From the NCBI GenBank assembly GCA_048499435.1, contig JASNZW010000010.1, positions 58,338 through 122,337 on the forward strand: 64,000 bases of DNA, in the 5' to 3' direction. The position numbers and the translations under genes were made by a program. This stretch comes from DAOTWC01 sp048499435. GTDB taxonomy: Bacteria; Chloroflexota; Anaerolineae; Aggregatilineales; Phototrophicaceae. Numbering within the stretch: the stretch's first letter is position 1; each line of letters begins with the position of its first letter. This document shows, in pieces, positions 40,701 through 49,867 of the stretch. The notes under the pieces were generated by a model, which was given only the letters and a program-made list of their open reading frames with translations, was not told where the DNA came from and searched no databases.

Positions 40701-40730
40701 ATTACAAAAAAGCCAGACGGGGCGGACAGA

Positions 40731-40778
40731 TGTGCGCGCGTATGTGCGCGCACACGTCAGCCGCAGATAAGAACTTAT
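40731..40778. promoter_or_regulatory. Palindrome cluster upstream of capsid gene
   Basis: Perfect palindrome TGTGCGCGCACA (40743-40754), preceded by a half-copy TGTGCGCGC (40731) and followed by the inverted repeat ATAAG-AA-CTTAT (40767-40778). The latter contains, on the minus strand, ATAAGTTCT, also present twice in the candidate oriC. Possible operator sites between the leader RNA promoter and the capsid gene; binding protein unknown. Confidence 0.4.
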
Positions 40779-40971
40779 GTGCTACTGTGAGCGTGTCAAG
40801 CAGCTTATCAACGGCCCGGCGCGCGCGGGCCGCCGCGCTCACGGGCGAACGGCGGTGGCGCGCGGCGGCCTGCATGGCTGGCCCGCGTCTGCACCACTCG
40901 ACAGCCGCGTGTGGACGGGCTGAGGCAGCCGCAGCAGCGCAACGGCACTTCTTAAGAGAGGCACAGGAACG

Positions 40972-42741
40972 ATGCAGACAACAGTCAAGATGCTGGACGC
41001 GGGCGCGGGGCGCATCGGCGGCTACCTGGTGGTGTGGGGCAGCCCCGGCGCGCGCGACCTGCACGGCGAGTACTTCACGCCGCAGACCGACCTGGCGCTG
41101 GCGTGGTACAGCCGCCGCCCGGTGCTGTACCAGCACGGGCGCGACGGCCACCTGAAAACCACCGTGATCGGCGTGCTGGACACGCTGCGGCCTGACGACG
41201 TGGGCCTGTGGGCGGAGGCGCAGCTTGACCTGCGCCAGCGCTACGTGCGCGCGGTGCGGGCGCTGGTGGCGCGCGGCGCGCTGGGCTGGTCGTCGGGCAG
41301 CCTGCCGCACCTGGTGGAAGTGGAGCAGGATGGGCGCATCGCGCGCTGGCCGGTGATCGAGGGCAGCCTGACGCCCACACCCGCCGAGCCGCGCCGCAGC
41401 GACGCGCAGACGATCAAAAGCGCCTACGCCCAGCTAGGGCTGGACACGGCGCGATTCGGGTTCGAGAGCGACAAGCAAGCGAAGGGAGCGACACAGATGC
41501 ACGATGACATCACCGCGCCGGAGCGCCCGGCGCGCAAGCGGCTGCCGCTGGCCAGCGCCGCCGAAGCGACGAAGGACATCCGCGTGAGCAGCGAGTACGA
41601 CACCCTGGACGCCTTTGACCTGCTGCACGGCTATATGCTGATGCGGGCGGGGCGCGGCTTTCGCGGCGTGAGCGAGCGCTACGCCAACGCGCTGGCGCAT
41701 AAAGTGCGCCAGGCCGGGCTGACTGCCGCAAAGTCAGACGAACTGAGCTACAGCACACAGGCCAGCTTTGGCGACGAGTGGGTCCCGGACCTGTGGAGCG
41801 CGCAGATCTGGCAGCGGGCGCGGCTGGAGAACACCATCCTGCCGCTGTTCCAGGCGGTGGAGATGCCGTCGAACCCGTTCGAGCTGCCAATCGAAGGGGC
41901 GGACCCGGTGGTGTACTACGTGCCGGAGACCGCCAGCGAAGCGCAGCTCACGCTGGACGCGGCGGCCAGCGCCATCCCGGACAGCAAGATCGGCAGCGGC
42001 AAGGTCACGCTGACAGCGAAGAAGCTGGCGCTGCGGGTGGGGTTCAGCGCTGAGCTGGTGGAGGACGCGGTTGTGCCGGTGCTCAACCTGTACCGCCAGC
42101 AGGCCATGCGCGCCATCCTCGACAGCATTGACCAGGTGCTGCTCAACGGCGACACGACAACCAGCGCCACCGGCAACATCAACCTGGACGACGCGCAGCC
42201 GCCGACCACCGCCCGCTACCTGGCGTTCGACGGCCTGCGCAAGCTGCCGCTGGTGACGACCACCGCCAACCGCGTGGACGCCAGCGGCGCGGTTGACCTG
42301 GCCAAACTGCGCGCGGCGCGCTTCAAGATGCCGGGGCGCTACAGCACGCGCCCGTCGGACCTGGGCTGGATCGTGGACGGCGGAACCTACGCCAAGCTGC
42401 TGGGGCTGGAACAGTTCCTGACGATGGACAAGGCCGGGCCGCACGCCACCGCGCTCAGCGGGCAGATCGGCTTCATGGACGGCGCGCCAGTGGTGGTGAG
42501 CGCCGAGATGCCGCTGACCGAGGCGGACGGCAAGGTGAGCGCGACCGGCGGCAGCAACACCAAAGGCACGGCGCTGTGCGTCTACCGTCCGGGCTGGATC
42601 GTGGGCTACCGCCGGCGCATCGCGGTGAACGTGGACCACCTGCCGTATTACGACAGCTACCAGCTCACGGCGACGGTGCGGCTGGCGTTCGTCAGCTACG
42701 ACGCGGCGGCGGCCAGCGCGCTGTATAACATCACGGTGTAG
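40972..42741 (+). CDS. HK97-type prohead protease-major capsid protein fusion
   Basis: 589 residues. Residues about 1-140 match the S78 prohead protease family: IGGYLVVWGSPGARDLHGE, the catalytic His region LYQHGRDGH and the Ser motif GALGWSSGSLP. Residues about 215-589 match the HK97 major capsid fold: FGDEWVPDLWSAQIWQRA, LTAKKLALRVGFSAELVEDA, LLNGDT and the C-terminal FVSYDAAAASALYN. The linker (140-215) corresponds to the scaffold delta region. An internal ATG at codon 176 (41497) follows AAGGGAG at 8 bases, so free capsid could also be made. No portal or terminase adjoins. Domesticated or remnant phage gene. Confidence 0.88.
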   Translation: MQTTVKMLDAGAGRIGGYLVVWGSPGARDLHGEYFTPQTDLALAWYSRRPVLYQHGRDGHLKTTVIGVLDTLRPDDVGLWAEAQLDLRQRYVRAVRALVARGALGWSSGSLPHLVEVEQDGRIARWPVIEGSLTPTPAEPRRSDAQTIKSAYAQLGLDTARFGFESDKQAKGATQMHDDITAPERPARKRLPLASAAEATKDIRVSSEYDTLDAFDLLHGYMLMRAGRGFRGVSERYANALAHKVRQAGLTAAKSDELSYSTQASFGDEWVPDLWSAQIWQRARLENTILPLFQAVEMPSNPFELPIEGADPVVYYVPETASEAQLTLDAAASAIPDSKIGSGKVTLTAKKLALRVGFSAELVEDAVVPVLNLYRQQAMRAILDSIDQVLLNGDTTTSATGNINLDDAQPPTTARYLAFDGLRKLPLVTTTANRVDASGAVDLAKLRAARFKMPGRYSTRPSDLGWIVDGGTYAKLLGLEQFLTMDKAGPHATALSGQIGFMDGAPVVVSAEMPLTEADGKVSATGGSNTKGTALCVYRPGWIVGYRRRIAVNVDHLPYYDSYQLTATVRLAFVSYDAAAASALYNITV

Positions 42742-42748
42742 GAAACCG

Positions 42749-42778
42749 GGTAGGGGTTTGATGCGTCAAACCCCTACC
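42749..42778. terminator. Perfect hairpin between capsid and SH3 genes
   Basis: 13-bp stem GGTAGGGGTTTGA / TCAAACCCCTACC with loop TGCG, between convergent stops at 42741 and 42791. It is followed by AAAATAAAA on the plus strand, so it lacks a proper U-tract for the capsid transcript. It may still block or stabilise both 3' ends. Confidence 0.55.
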
Positions 42779-42790
42779 AAAATAAAACAA

Positions 42791-43963
42791 CTACAGCCCC
42801 AGCTTGCGCATCTCAGCCCTGAAGACGTTGAACTGGCTGGTGGCGGCGGCGAGTTTGTTGGCGGCGGTGGCGCGGTCGCTGCTGGCAGCGGCCTGGTACA
42901 TGGCGATGTAGCTGTCCAGCGCGCTGAGCAGCGCTTCGTTGGCGACGCGGACACAGTCGGGCGCGGCCAGCTTGCCCAGATAGCGGCGGATACGCTGCAG
43001 GTCAAAGATGACGCTGCGCATATCGGTCGGCGAGCTGGTGTTGATGTCTACCGAGCCGACAGCGGCAAAAACGCGGTCGATTTCGGCGGCGATGCCCGTG
43101 TTCCAGAACTCAGCGCGGCAGCCGGTGGCGGCGGGAACCAGATTCTGCTCCGCGGCCAGGGCGGCCAGGGCGGCCGTAAAGGCGCTGCGGGCGGAACCGG
43201 CGCGGCTGCTGGCGCTGTCCGGGTTGGCGTTGGCGATATCGCGCACCGCCGCCAGCGTTTCGTCAAAGCCGCGCAGCAGCTCGGCGCGCTGGGCGGCCAC
43301 ACAGGCGGGCACCGGTGCGCCGTCAAAGGCCGCGTAGGCGGCGCGGGCAGCATCGAACAGGGTCTGATACTCTTCGGCTGTCAGCGGCTGCGCCATCTGG
43401 TCGAGCGAAAACACCATCTGCTGATAAGCCGGCACGGTGATCTCCCACCAGGCGCGCAGCTCACCGGGCGCGCAGACCGCCGGCTCCGGCGTGGTCTCCG
43501 CCGGGACGGGCGTGGCCGCCGCGTCCGCCGGGGGCGCGCCGTCCAGCGTGAGCAGCTCCGCCGCGATCCAGCCTTCAACGCCAGCGGGCAGGCGCACGCT
43601 GTACCAGCCGCCGGAATCGTCCTGGCCGAGCACGGTCACGGTTGTGCCGGGCGCGGCCACGGCGACCGCGCTGAAGGCGGTCCCAGGGCCGCTGCGCACG
43701 TTGACCGTCTGGCCGGCGCGAATCACCGCGCTGGCGGCCTGCGCCGGGGCGGCTGGCGCGTCCGGGCTGGCGGGCGGCGCGGTGGGCGTGGCGGCCGCCT
43801 GGGCGACCACCAGCGCGTCCAGCGCATCTGGCCGCAGCAGCAGAACGAGCGCGGCGATCAACACGCAGGTCAGAACAGCGCTGACCAACACCGCCAGAAG
43901 ATAACCGCCAGCGCGGCCAGGGCGGCGCGCTGCGCGGCGGCGCGATTTCGATCTTTTGGACAT
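42791..43963 (-). CDS. Membrane-anchored SH3-domain protein
   Basis: 390 residues. A basic cytoplasmic start (SKRSKSRRRAARR) and one transmembrane helix (about 21-44) precede a Pro/Ala linker. A bacterial SH3 domain follows (about 80-140, AGQTVNVRSGPGTAFSAVAVAA through GWYSVRLPAGVEGWIA). The remaining 230 residues are helical and not recognised. Such proteins bind peptidoglycan or wall components outside the membrane. It is convergent with the capsid gene and divergent from the lipoprotein gene at 44124. Confidence 0.8.
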   Translation of the reverse strand: MSKRSKSRRRAARRPGRAGGYLLAVLVSAVLTCVLIAALVLLLRPDALDALVVAQAAATPTAPPASPDAPAAPAQAASAVIRAGQTVNVRSGPGTAFSAVAVAAPGTTVTVLGQDDSGGWYSVRLPAGVEGWIAAELLTLDGAPPADAAATPVPAETTPEPAVCAPGELRAWWEITVPAYQQMVFSLDQMAQPLTAEEYQTLFDAARAAYAAFDGAPVPACVAAQRAELLRGFDETLAAVRDIANANPDSASSRAGSARSAFTAALAALAAEQNLVPAATGCRAEFWNTGIAAEIDRVFAAVGSVDINTSSPTDMRSVIFDLQRIRRYLGKLAAPDCVRVANEALLSALDSYIAMYQAAASSDRATAANKLAAATSQFNVFRAEMRKLGL

Positions 43964-44059
43964 AAGCGCGGCTCCTGTGCGCGGTGTCGCAGATGTGTCT
44001 GCCTACCATCTTACACCAAACCGCGCGCGCCGAGGCGCAAGAAACGCCGGCTTTCTTAA

Positions 44060-44089
44060 TTGCTGCCCGCGCCTGGGTTGTACTACAAT
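44060..44089 (+). promoter_or_regulatory. Sigma70-type promoter for lipoprotein gene
   Basis: -35 TTGCTG (44060-44065), 18-bp spacer, -10 TACAAT (44084-44089), 35 bases before the lipoprotein ATG. Confidence 0.55.
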
Positions 44090-44123
44090 CAGGACGTGCA
44101 GACGCAACCGAGGAGATAAGGCG

Positions 44124-44909
44124 ATGGCGCGCTTGCTGGCGGTATTCGGCCCGGCGCTGCTGCTGGCGCTGGCGGCCTGCGGCGGCGGCGGCGGCACGGC
44201 TGAGCCGCAGTTCGCGGGCGGCAGCGTGATTCAGTGGGACCGCAGCCCGCAGACAGTGGTGTTTCGCGCTGACGTTGAAGGCGGCGCAGCCACTTTTCTG
44301 CGCGGCAACGACATCCCGCTGTGCACGATCTACGGCGATAACCGCGTGGTGTGGACCAACGTGCTGGGCGAGTTCAACGTGCAGGTGCTGGAAGACCGGC
44401 TCAGCGACCAGCAGATTCAGGACTACATCGCGTACCTGACGACGGTGTACCAGTTCTTCAACTACGAAAGCCAGGCTGACACGCTGCCGCCGAGCGCGCC
44501 GCCGCCGGTGGTGGAGACGCTGTACGTAGCGGTCAACGGGCGCGAACACAAGTCGGACGCTTTTTCCGGCTGGCCGCCAGATTACTTCGAGACGGTGCTG
44601 AACGCCTGCCGGGTGCTGAGCCGCGCGCCGGTGCTGGTCGCGCCGGACGCCGCGTGGGTGACAGCGCGGGTGGTGGATTACGACTCCAGCGTGCCGATGC
44701 TGCTGTGGGACAGCGCGGCGGCGGGGCTGAACCTGGGGGAGATCGCCGCTGCCGGGGAGCCGCAGTGGAAGCAGGGGCCGGTGGTGCGCGTGCTGTGGGA
44801 CCTGCTGCGCAACGCTTCGCCCGTCGCACGCTTCCTGGACGAAACGGCGGCGTATGAGCTGGTTGTGGCCGCGCCGGGGGTGAACCGGGACGCGCCGCCG
44901 CCGCCGTAA
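44124..44909 (+). CDS. Putative lipoprotein of unknown function
   Basis: 261 residues from the ATG with AGGAG upstream. A signal peptide ends in the lipobox LLALAAC-G (Cys about residue 19), so it is probably anchored to the outer face of the membrane by lipid. The mature region (FAGGSVIQWDRSPQTVVF, LCTIYGDNRVVWTNVLGEF) has beta-rich character and is not matched to a named family. The Pro-rich C-terminus ends DAPPPP. Neighbours (SH3-domain protein, GalE) suggest envelope functions, but nothing specific can be claimed. Confidence 0.75.
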   Translation: MARLLAVFGPALLLALAACGGGGGTAEPQFAGGSVIQWDRSPQTVVFRADVEGGAATFLRGNDIPLCTIYGDNRVVWTNVLGEFNVQVLEDRLSDQQIQDYIAYLTTVYQFFNYESQADTLPPSAPPPVVETLYVAVNGREHKSDAFSGWPPDYFETVLNACRVLSRAPVLVAPDAAWVTARVVDYDSSVPMLLWDSAAAGLNLGEIAAAGEPQWKQGPVVRVLWDLLRNASPVARFLDETAAYELVVAAPGVNRDAPPPP

Positions 44910-44997
44910 ACGAGGCGTTAGGCGCGCGTTAGGCCAGCGCGGCGATAATCGGGGCTGAGAGAACGCAGGACGTACAGGCGCAAAAGGAATAACCCTA

Positions 44998-45993
44998 ATG
45001 AAAATTCTGGTCACGGGCGGCGCAGGCTATATCGGCAGCCATGTGGTGGATATGCTGGTGCGGCGGGGCTATGAGGTGGTCGCGTTCGACAACCTGTACA
45101 CGGGCCACGCCGAGGCGGTGCACCCGCAGGCGGCGTTTATCCAGGGCGATCTGCTCGACCGCGAGGCGGTGCAGCAGGTGTTCGCCGCGCACCGCTTCGA
45201 CGGCATTATGCACTTCGCCAGCCACACGCTGGTGGGCGAGAGCATGGAGCAGCCCTGGCTGTACCTGCGCGACAACGCCGTCGCCGCCAGCCACCTGCTG
45301 GAGGCCGCCGCCGCGCAGGGCGTGAAGCGCTTCATTCTGTCTTCAACCGCCAACCTGTTTGACGACCCAGAGCGCATCCCCATCACGGCGGAGGAACGCA
45401 TTATCCCCGGCAGCCCCTACGGCGAGAGCAAATACATCATTGAGCGCCAGCTTTACTGGATGGACCGGCTGTACGGCCTGGCGAGCTGCTGTCTGCGCTA
45501 CTTCAACGCCAGCGGCGCGCACCCCGACGGACATATCGGCGAGGACCACACGCCCGAATATCACCTGATCCCGATTATCCTGCAGGTGGCGCTGGGCCAG
45601 CGCGAAAAGCTGATCATCTTCGGCGACGACTACGACACGCCGGACGGCACGTGCATCCGCGATTACATCCACGTGATGGACCTGGCCGAAGCGCACATCC
45701 TGGCGCTGGAGGCGCTGGCCGACGGCCGCAGCCGCAAGTACAACCTGGGCAACGGCAAAGGCTATTCGATCCGCGAGGTGTTGGAGATGGCGCGCGCGGT
45801 CACTGGCTGCGAGATCAGGGCCGAGGTGGGGCCGCGCCGCCCCGGCGACCCTGGCACGCTGATCGCCGACAGCACGCGCATCACGAAAGAGCTGGGCTGG
45901 CAGCCGCAGTACAACACGCTGCGCCAGATCATCGAGACGGCGTGGAACTGGCACCGGCACAACCCGAAGGGCTACGCCGGGCGGGCAGGATAA
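44998..45993 (+). CDS. galE: UDP-glucose 4-epimerase
   Basis: 331 residues, short-chain dehydrogenase fold. It interconverts UDP-glucose and UDP-galactose using bound NAD. The NAD-binding GGAGYIGS lies at 7-14, the catalytic Ser/Thr region ILSSTANLF at 113-121, and Tyr141-x3-Lys145 in SPYGESKY. RRPGDPGTL near the C-terminus is the typical GalE sugar-binding stretch. It feeds galactose metabolism or glycan synthesis together with glycosyltransferases in this window. A hairpin follows the stop. Confidence 0.94.
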   Translation: MKILVTGGAGYIGSHVVDMLVRRGYEVVAFDNLYTGHAEAVHPQAAFIQGDLLDREAVQQVFAAHRFDGIMHFASHTLVGESMEQPWLYLRDNAVAASHLLEAAAAQGVKRFILSSTANLFDDPERIPITAEERIIPGSPYGESKYIIERQLYWMDRLYGLASCCLRYFNASGAHPDGHIGEDHTPEYHLIPIILQVALGQREKLIIFGDDYDTPDGTCIRDYIHVMDLAEAHILALEALADGRSRKYNLGNGKGYSIREVLEMARAVTGCEIRAEVGPRRPGDPGTLIADSTRITKELGWQPQYNTLRQIIETAWNWHRHNPKGYAGRAG

Positions 45994-46022
45994 GCTGGCT
46001 AACAGCCAGCCGCTAACAGCTT

Positions 46023-46058
46023 ACGGCGCGGGCCGGCGTGAACGTCGGCCCCTGCCGT
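46023..46058 (+). terminator. Hairpin after galE, possible factor-independent or Rho-linked 3' end
   Basis: Nested stems ACGGC/GCCGT and GGGCCG/CGGCCC separated by a 2x2 internal loop, 10-base apical loop. No T-tract follows, so classical termination is uncertain. Confidence 0.35.
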
Positions 46059-46119
46059 TACAGGCTGTGCTGCAATCAAGGTGATCGCAGTGTGGCTGGC
46101 GCGCGCGGCTGACAGCCGG

Positions 46120-47406
46120 CTAGCGCTGCCCCGCTAACAGGGCGCGGGCGGCGGCCAGCGTGGGCGCGCGCGCCAGCAGCAGCGCGCCGTCGGCGTCCCC
46201 CAGGCACAGCGCATCGTCCGCGCCAGCCCAGCAGCCATCCACCGCTGCCGCGTCGGCGAAGCGCCGCGCGGCGAACGCCGCGAGCGCCCCGGCAAACTCG
46301 GCGGCGTCAGCCTCAGTATCCCACACTGTTTTCAGCACCCAGGCCAGCGCGCCGTCGGCCTCACGGCGGTAGAGGCGGTAGCGGTCGCCGCCCCAGCCGG
46401 CGGCGGCCCCAACAGCGTCGCTGGCTGCGAGCTGCGTCCGCAGGTACTCGCGCAGGTAGAACTCGCCCAGCGTCGCCTCCGTGACGGTCTCCCACTCTGC
46501 CCCCGGATCGAACGCGGCCAGCGCCACAGTCTGCGGCTGGTCGCCGTCGAGATAGGTCTGCGGGTGGAGGATGTGTTCCGACGACTGCGGCAGCTCGGCG
46601 TAGGCGGCGTTGACCGCCTCCCAGCCGCCGGCCTGCCGCAGCGCGCCGATAAAGGCCGCGCCGTCCAGGTACGGGGTGAGCAGCTCGCGCTCCAGGATCG
46701 CGGGCGTGCCCGGCGGCAGCGTGAGGCCGCCGCTCTGCACGCCCTGCAGCAGCAGCGCCAGGCTGACGCCCAGCGGGTTACGCTGCGACAGCGCGGCGGT
46801 GAAGGTGTTCATAACGGCGGTCGCGTCGCCCTCCACCAGGGCGAGAACGGCGAAGCGGCGGTCGCCATCGTCGCCGGCCCGCGCCTGAAGCGCGTCAATG
46901 TCGTAATGCTGGTCCTGCAGGGCGTGGGTGTATTCGTGCGCGTAGACGATCTGTTCCAGCAGCGGCAGCGCATCGCCCGGCGCGCTGCCGCGCAGCAGCA
47001 GCGTGTTCATAGCGCCGGTGTCGGTGTCGTAATAGCCGCCCACCTGCTGGCCGAGCAGGTCGAGGTACAGCGCCCGGTAGTCGCTGCCGGGCGGTAGGAA
47101 GTCGAAGGCGGCGTAAAAGTCGGAAACGTCGCGGTTGGCGTCCAGCGGCAGCTCGGCCTCGACAGCCGCGCGCAGGTACGCCAGGGCGGCGGCGCGCGTG
47201 GGGAACAGGCGCGCGACAGGCTCCAGCATCGACAGGCCGCGCAGGCGCTGGACGAAATCCTCAATCGTTTCGATCTGCGCCAGCAGGTCGGCGCTGATGG
47301 GGGGCGCGCCATCCTGGGCGGCCAGCGGCAGGGCAGCGACAAGCGCAATCAACAGGCAGAACAGGACACGGCGCACAATAAACCCCCGATCTCTGTTAAA
47401 CAGCAT
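46120..47406 (-). CDS. Secreted putative zinc metalloprotease (HEYTH)
   Basis: 428 residues with an N-terminal signal peptide (about 10-30, VLFCLLIALVAALPLAAQ). A zinc-binding HEYTH motif occurs in QIVYAHEYTHALQDQHYD, followed about 30 residues later by ALVEGDATAVM, whose Glu can be the third ligand: the gluzincin arrangement. The remainder is helical without clear homology. It likely acts outside the cytoplasmic membrane; substrate unknown. The motif and signal peptide are clear, family placement is not. Confidence 0.7.
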   Translation of the reverse strand: MLFNRDRGFIVRRVLFCLLIALVAALPLAAQDGAPPISADLLAQIETIEDFVQRLRGLSMLEPVARLFPTRAAALAYLRAAVEAELPLDANRDVSDFYAAFDFLPPGSDYRALYLDLLGQQVGGYYDTDTGAMNTLLLRGSAPGDALPLLEQIVYAHEYTHALQDQHYDIDALQARAGDDGDRRFAVLALVEGDATAVMNTFTAALSQRNPLGVSLALLLQGVQSGGLTLPPGTPAILERELLTPYLDGAAFIGALRQAGGWEAVNAAYAELPQSSEHILHPQTYLDGDQPQTVALAAFDPGAEWETVTEATLGEFYLREYLRTQLAASDAVGAAAGWGGDRYRLYRREADGALAWVLKTVWDTEADAAEFAGALAAFAARRFADAAAVDGCWAGADDALCLGDADGALLLARAPTLAAARALLAGQR

Positions 47407-47465
47407 CCGCTCATTATAGAGGCAGCGGCGCGAAACAGCCTGGTCGGTTAGCCGACGGCCGCCAG

Positions 47466-49865
47466 CTAACCGTCGCCCCCTATCAGCGCGAAGTTATCCG
47501 GCAGCGGCGCGCCATCGGGCGCGGCGGCGGGCAGGCGCGCGCCGCTGGCCGGGTCCACCCAGCCGACGCGCAGCGCCCAACCGGCTGTGTCGGCCCCCGG
47601 CGGCAGCGAGAAGAACAGCCGGTCAGTCACGGGCTGGCCGGGCAGCCAGCCGCCAGTGGGCGCGAAGCCGCCCTGCGGGGCGCGGTCCTGCTGCGCCACC
47701 ACCGCGCCCGCCGCGTCAACCAGGTGAACGAACCAGGTGTAATCGGCGGCGACAGGGGCATCCGCCTGCCAGTTCAGCATGACGCGCAGCCCGCCCGCCG
47801 CCGTTTCCAGGCCGTAAGCGTCCAGCGCAATCGGCCCGAAGCGCCAGCCGCCGGGACGCTGCGGCGGGTCCGGCGCGAGGTTAAACCAGAGGGCGCGGTG
47901 CGCGCTGACCGCCCGTTCAGCGGCGAAAAAGGCGCGCTCGAACAGGGCGCGTTCCTGCCAGTTTTCGGGGTGCGCAGGCGCGAACCACGACACATACCAC
48001 AGCGACTCGCCGCCGGCCAGCGCCAGCGCGCGCGCCCAGGCGGACTGCGCGCGCGGGTCGGCGGGGTCGGTGGGCGCGTGCATGGCGACAACGCGCCCGC
48101 TGCGTTCGAGGTCCAGCAGGCCGTCGCTGAAGCGCTCAGAGGCAACCAGCGTCACGGCGGGCGGCTGAAGCGCAGCGTCGAGCGCGGCCAGCGCCATCTG
48201 CTCCGGGCGATTTCCCTGGCGCGCCGGGACGACGTTGAACGCCAGCAGCGCGGCGGCCAGCGCCAGCACATGCGCGGCACGCGCGGGCAGGCGTCTCACC
48301 GCGCCCGCCGCGACGCCCGCCCCCATCAGCAGCAGCGCCGCGCCCAGATGCGCTGCGTCCACGCCGCCGCGCAGCCACGCCGGGTCGAACGGGTGACCGT
48401 CCAGCAGTAGCCTGAAGTGACCAACAAGCGGGCTGAGGGCCGGGTCAGTCAGCGCGGGGCTGTCCGCGAGAACGGCGGCGGTTGGCCCCAGGTCAGGCTG
48501 AAGCGACAGCAGGAAGCCCTGCCAGACGCGGTAATCATAAAGCACGCCGAGAAGCTGCACGCCGAGCGAGAGCGCGGCCAGCGCGGCAGCGATCAGCAGC
48601 AGGGCGCGGCGGCGGGCGGCGGCCTCAAACACGGGCACGAGCGCCAACATAACCAGCGGCAGCGGCACCAGCAGGAAACGCGGCCCCCACGCGATGCCGC
48701 CGTGCCAGCTCCACCACAGGGCGAACGTCACAAGCTGGAGGGCGGCCAGCGCGAGGATCAGCCACGCCAGCCGGCGATGGCGGCGGCGGAACAGCAGCCA
48801 GCCGGGGACCGCCAGCAGCAGCAGCGGGTTATACCAGAAGACGCCGCGATAGGGGCTGAGCAGCAGGCCGTAGAGGCCCACGCCCAGCGGCGTGATAAAG
48901 CCCTCGCCGGCCTCGAAGCCGTAGCCGCTGGCGAACGGGCTGCCGAAGCGCGCCCAGTTATACAGGCTGAGCAGCGCCGCGCCGGCAATCAGCGGGGCGG
49001 CGAAGGCGCTGACGTCACCCGCCAGCGCCCTCATCCCCCGACCCCCGCTGTAAGGCAACCTCACCCCCCGGCCCCCACTGTAAGGAAACCTCACCCCCCG
49101 ACCCCCTCTGTAAGGCAACCTCACCCCCCGACCCCCGCTGTGAAACAACCTCACCCCCCGGCCCCCACTGTAAGGAAACCTCACCCCCCGACCCCCTCTC
49201 CATAGGAGAGGGGGAGGCGTGGGCCACCACAAATACAGCGCCAGCGGCAGCGCCAGCAGCGCGTAGATCAGGTTAACGCCGGCGCACAGCGCCAGCAGCC
49301 CGCCGGCGGCGGCCAGCCGCCAGCGCCCGCCGGACGCGCGCCAGGCGTGGGCGCACATCACCGCCAGCAGCAGCAGCAGCGCCGCCAGCGGCTCGCCAAA
49401 CAGCGTCTTAACGTAGGTGATGGCGAACGTCGCCGCGCTGTACGCCAGCGCGACGGCCAGCGCCACCCAGGGGGCGTACCCCAGGCGGCGCGCAAAAGCG
49501 TGCAGACTCACAACCGCAGCGGTTGTCACCAGCGCGTTGAACAGCACAGCCGTCGCGCGGACGGTCAGCCAGGGAAGCGCGTCGGCGGCCCACACGAAGG
49601 GAAGCAGCAGCAGCGACGGTGTGGGGCCTTTCTTGGCGTAGAGCGCGCCGTCTGCGCCGCGCACGCCCATGCTGCCGCTGTCGGTCAGCAGCCATTCGGT
49701 GTGGCCGATGGCGTCAATATCCGCCGCGCCGAAGCGCGCCAGCGACACGGCGACGGCCAGCACCGCCTGCCCATCGGCGTCCGCCGGGGCGGGCGCGTAG
49801 GCCAGCAGGCACAGGCCCAGCGCGACACAGGCCAGCAGCAGGCGCGGGCGGGCGGGCGGCGACAA
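47466..49865 (-). CDS. Multi-pass membrane glycosyltransferase-like protein with in-frame repeat insertion
   Basis: 799 residues. A signal-anchor and about ten helices in the first 520 residues resemble PMT/ArnT-like GT-C proteins. A large soluble C-terminal region follows, ending in DAYGLETAAGGLRVMLNWQ, WFVHLVDAAG and a GxxP domain. Residues about 215-278 consist of six decapeptide copies of the type SGGRGVRxPY encoded by the dispersed CTCACCCC repeat. This stretch is unlike the rest of the protein and falls between two predicted membrane segments. It is translated because the 30-bp unit preserves frame. The native protein probably lacks it. It lies 2 bases from the TPR gene. Confidence 0.7.
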   Translation of the reverse strand: MSPPARPRLLLACVALGLCLLAYAPAPADADGQAVLAVAVSLARFGAADIDAIGHTEWLLTDSGSMGVRGADGALYAKKGPTPSLLLLPFVWAADALPWLTVRATAVLFNALVTTAAVVSLHAFARRLGYAPWVALAVALAYSAATFAITYVKTLFGEPLAALLLLLAVMCAHAWRASGGRWRLAAAGGLLALCAGVNLIYALLALPLALYLWWPTPPPLLWRGGRGVRFPYSGGRGVRLFHSGGRGVRLPYRGGRGVRFPYSGGRGVRLPYSGGRGMRALAGDVSAFAAPLIAGAALLSLYNWARFGSPFASGYGFEAGEGFITPLGVGLYGLLLSPYRGVFWYNPLLLLAVPGWLLFRRRHRRLAWLILALAALQLVTFALWWSWHGGIAWGPRFLLVPLPLVMLALVPVFEAAARRRALLLIAAALAALSLGVQLLGVLYDYRVWQGFLLSLQPDLGPTAAVLADSPALTDPALSPLVGHFRLLLDGHPFDPAWLRGGVDAAHLGAALLLMGAGVAAGAVRRLPARAAHVLALAAALLAFNVVPARQGNRPEQMALAALDAALQPPAVTLVASERFSDGLLDLERSGRVVAMHAPTDPADPRAQSAWARALALAGGESLWYVSWFAPAHPENWQERALFERAFFAAERAVSAHRALWFNLAPDPPQRPGGWRFGPIALDAYGLETAAGGLRVMLNWQADAPVAADYTWFVHLVDAAGAVVAQQDRAPQGGFAPTGGWLPGQPVTDRLFFSLPPGADTAGWALRVGWVDPASGARLPAAAPDGAPLPDNFALIGGDG
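49031..49222. repeat. Dispersed CTCACCCC repeat cluster D, 30-bp tandem array inside a reading frame
   Basis: Five 30-bp units of the form AACCTCACCCCCCGxCCCCC followed by a CTGTAAGG-type spacer, ending in CCCCCTCTCC-ATA-GGAGAGGGGG at 49191-49212. The 30-bp period (versus 25 elsewhere) is a multiple of three, keeping the glycosyltransferase-like frame open. Confidence 0.88.
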
Positions 49866-49867
49866 AG

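Noticed and set aside
40972..42741. Encapsulin nanocompartment shell
   Set aside because: HK97 fold is shared, but the N-terminal prohead protease and the linker point to phage capsid; no cargo enzyme with a targeting tail adjoins.
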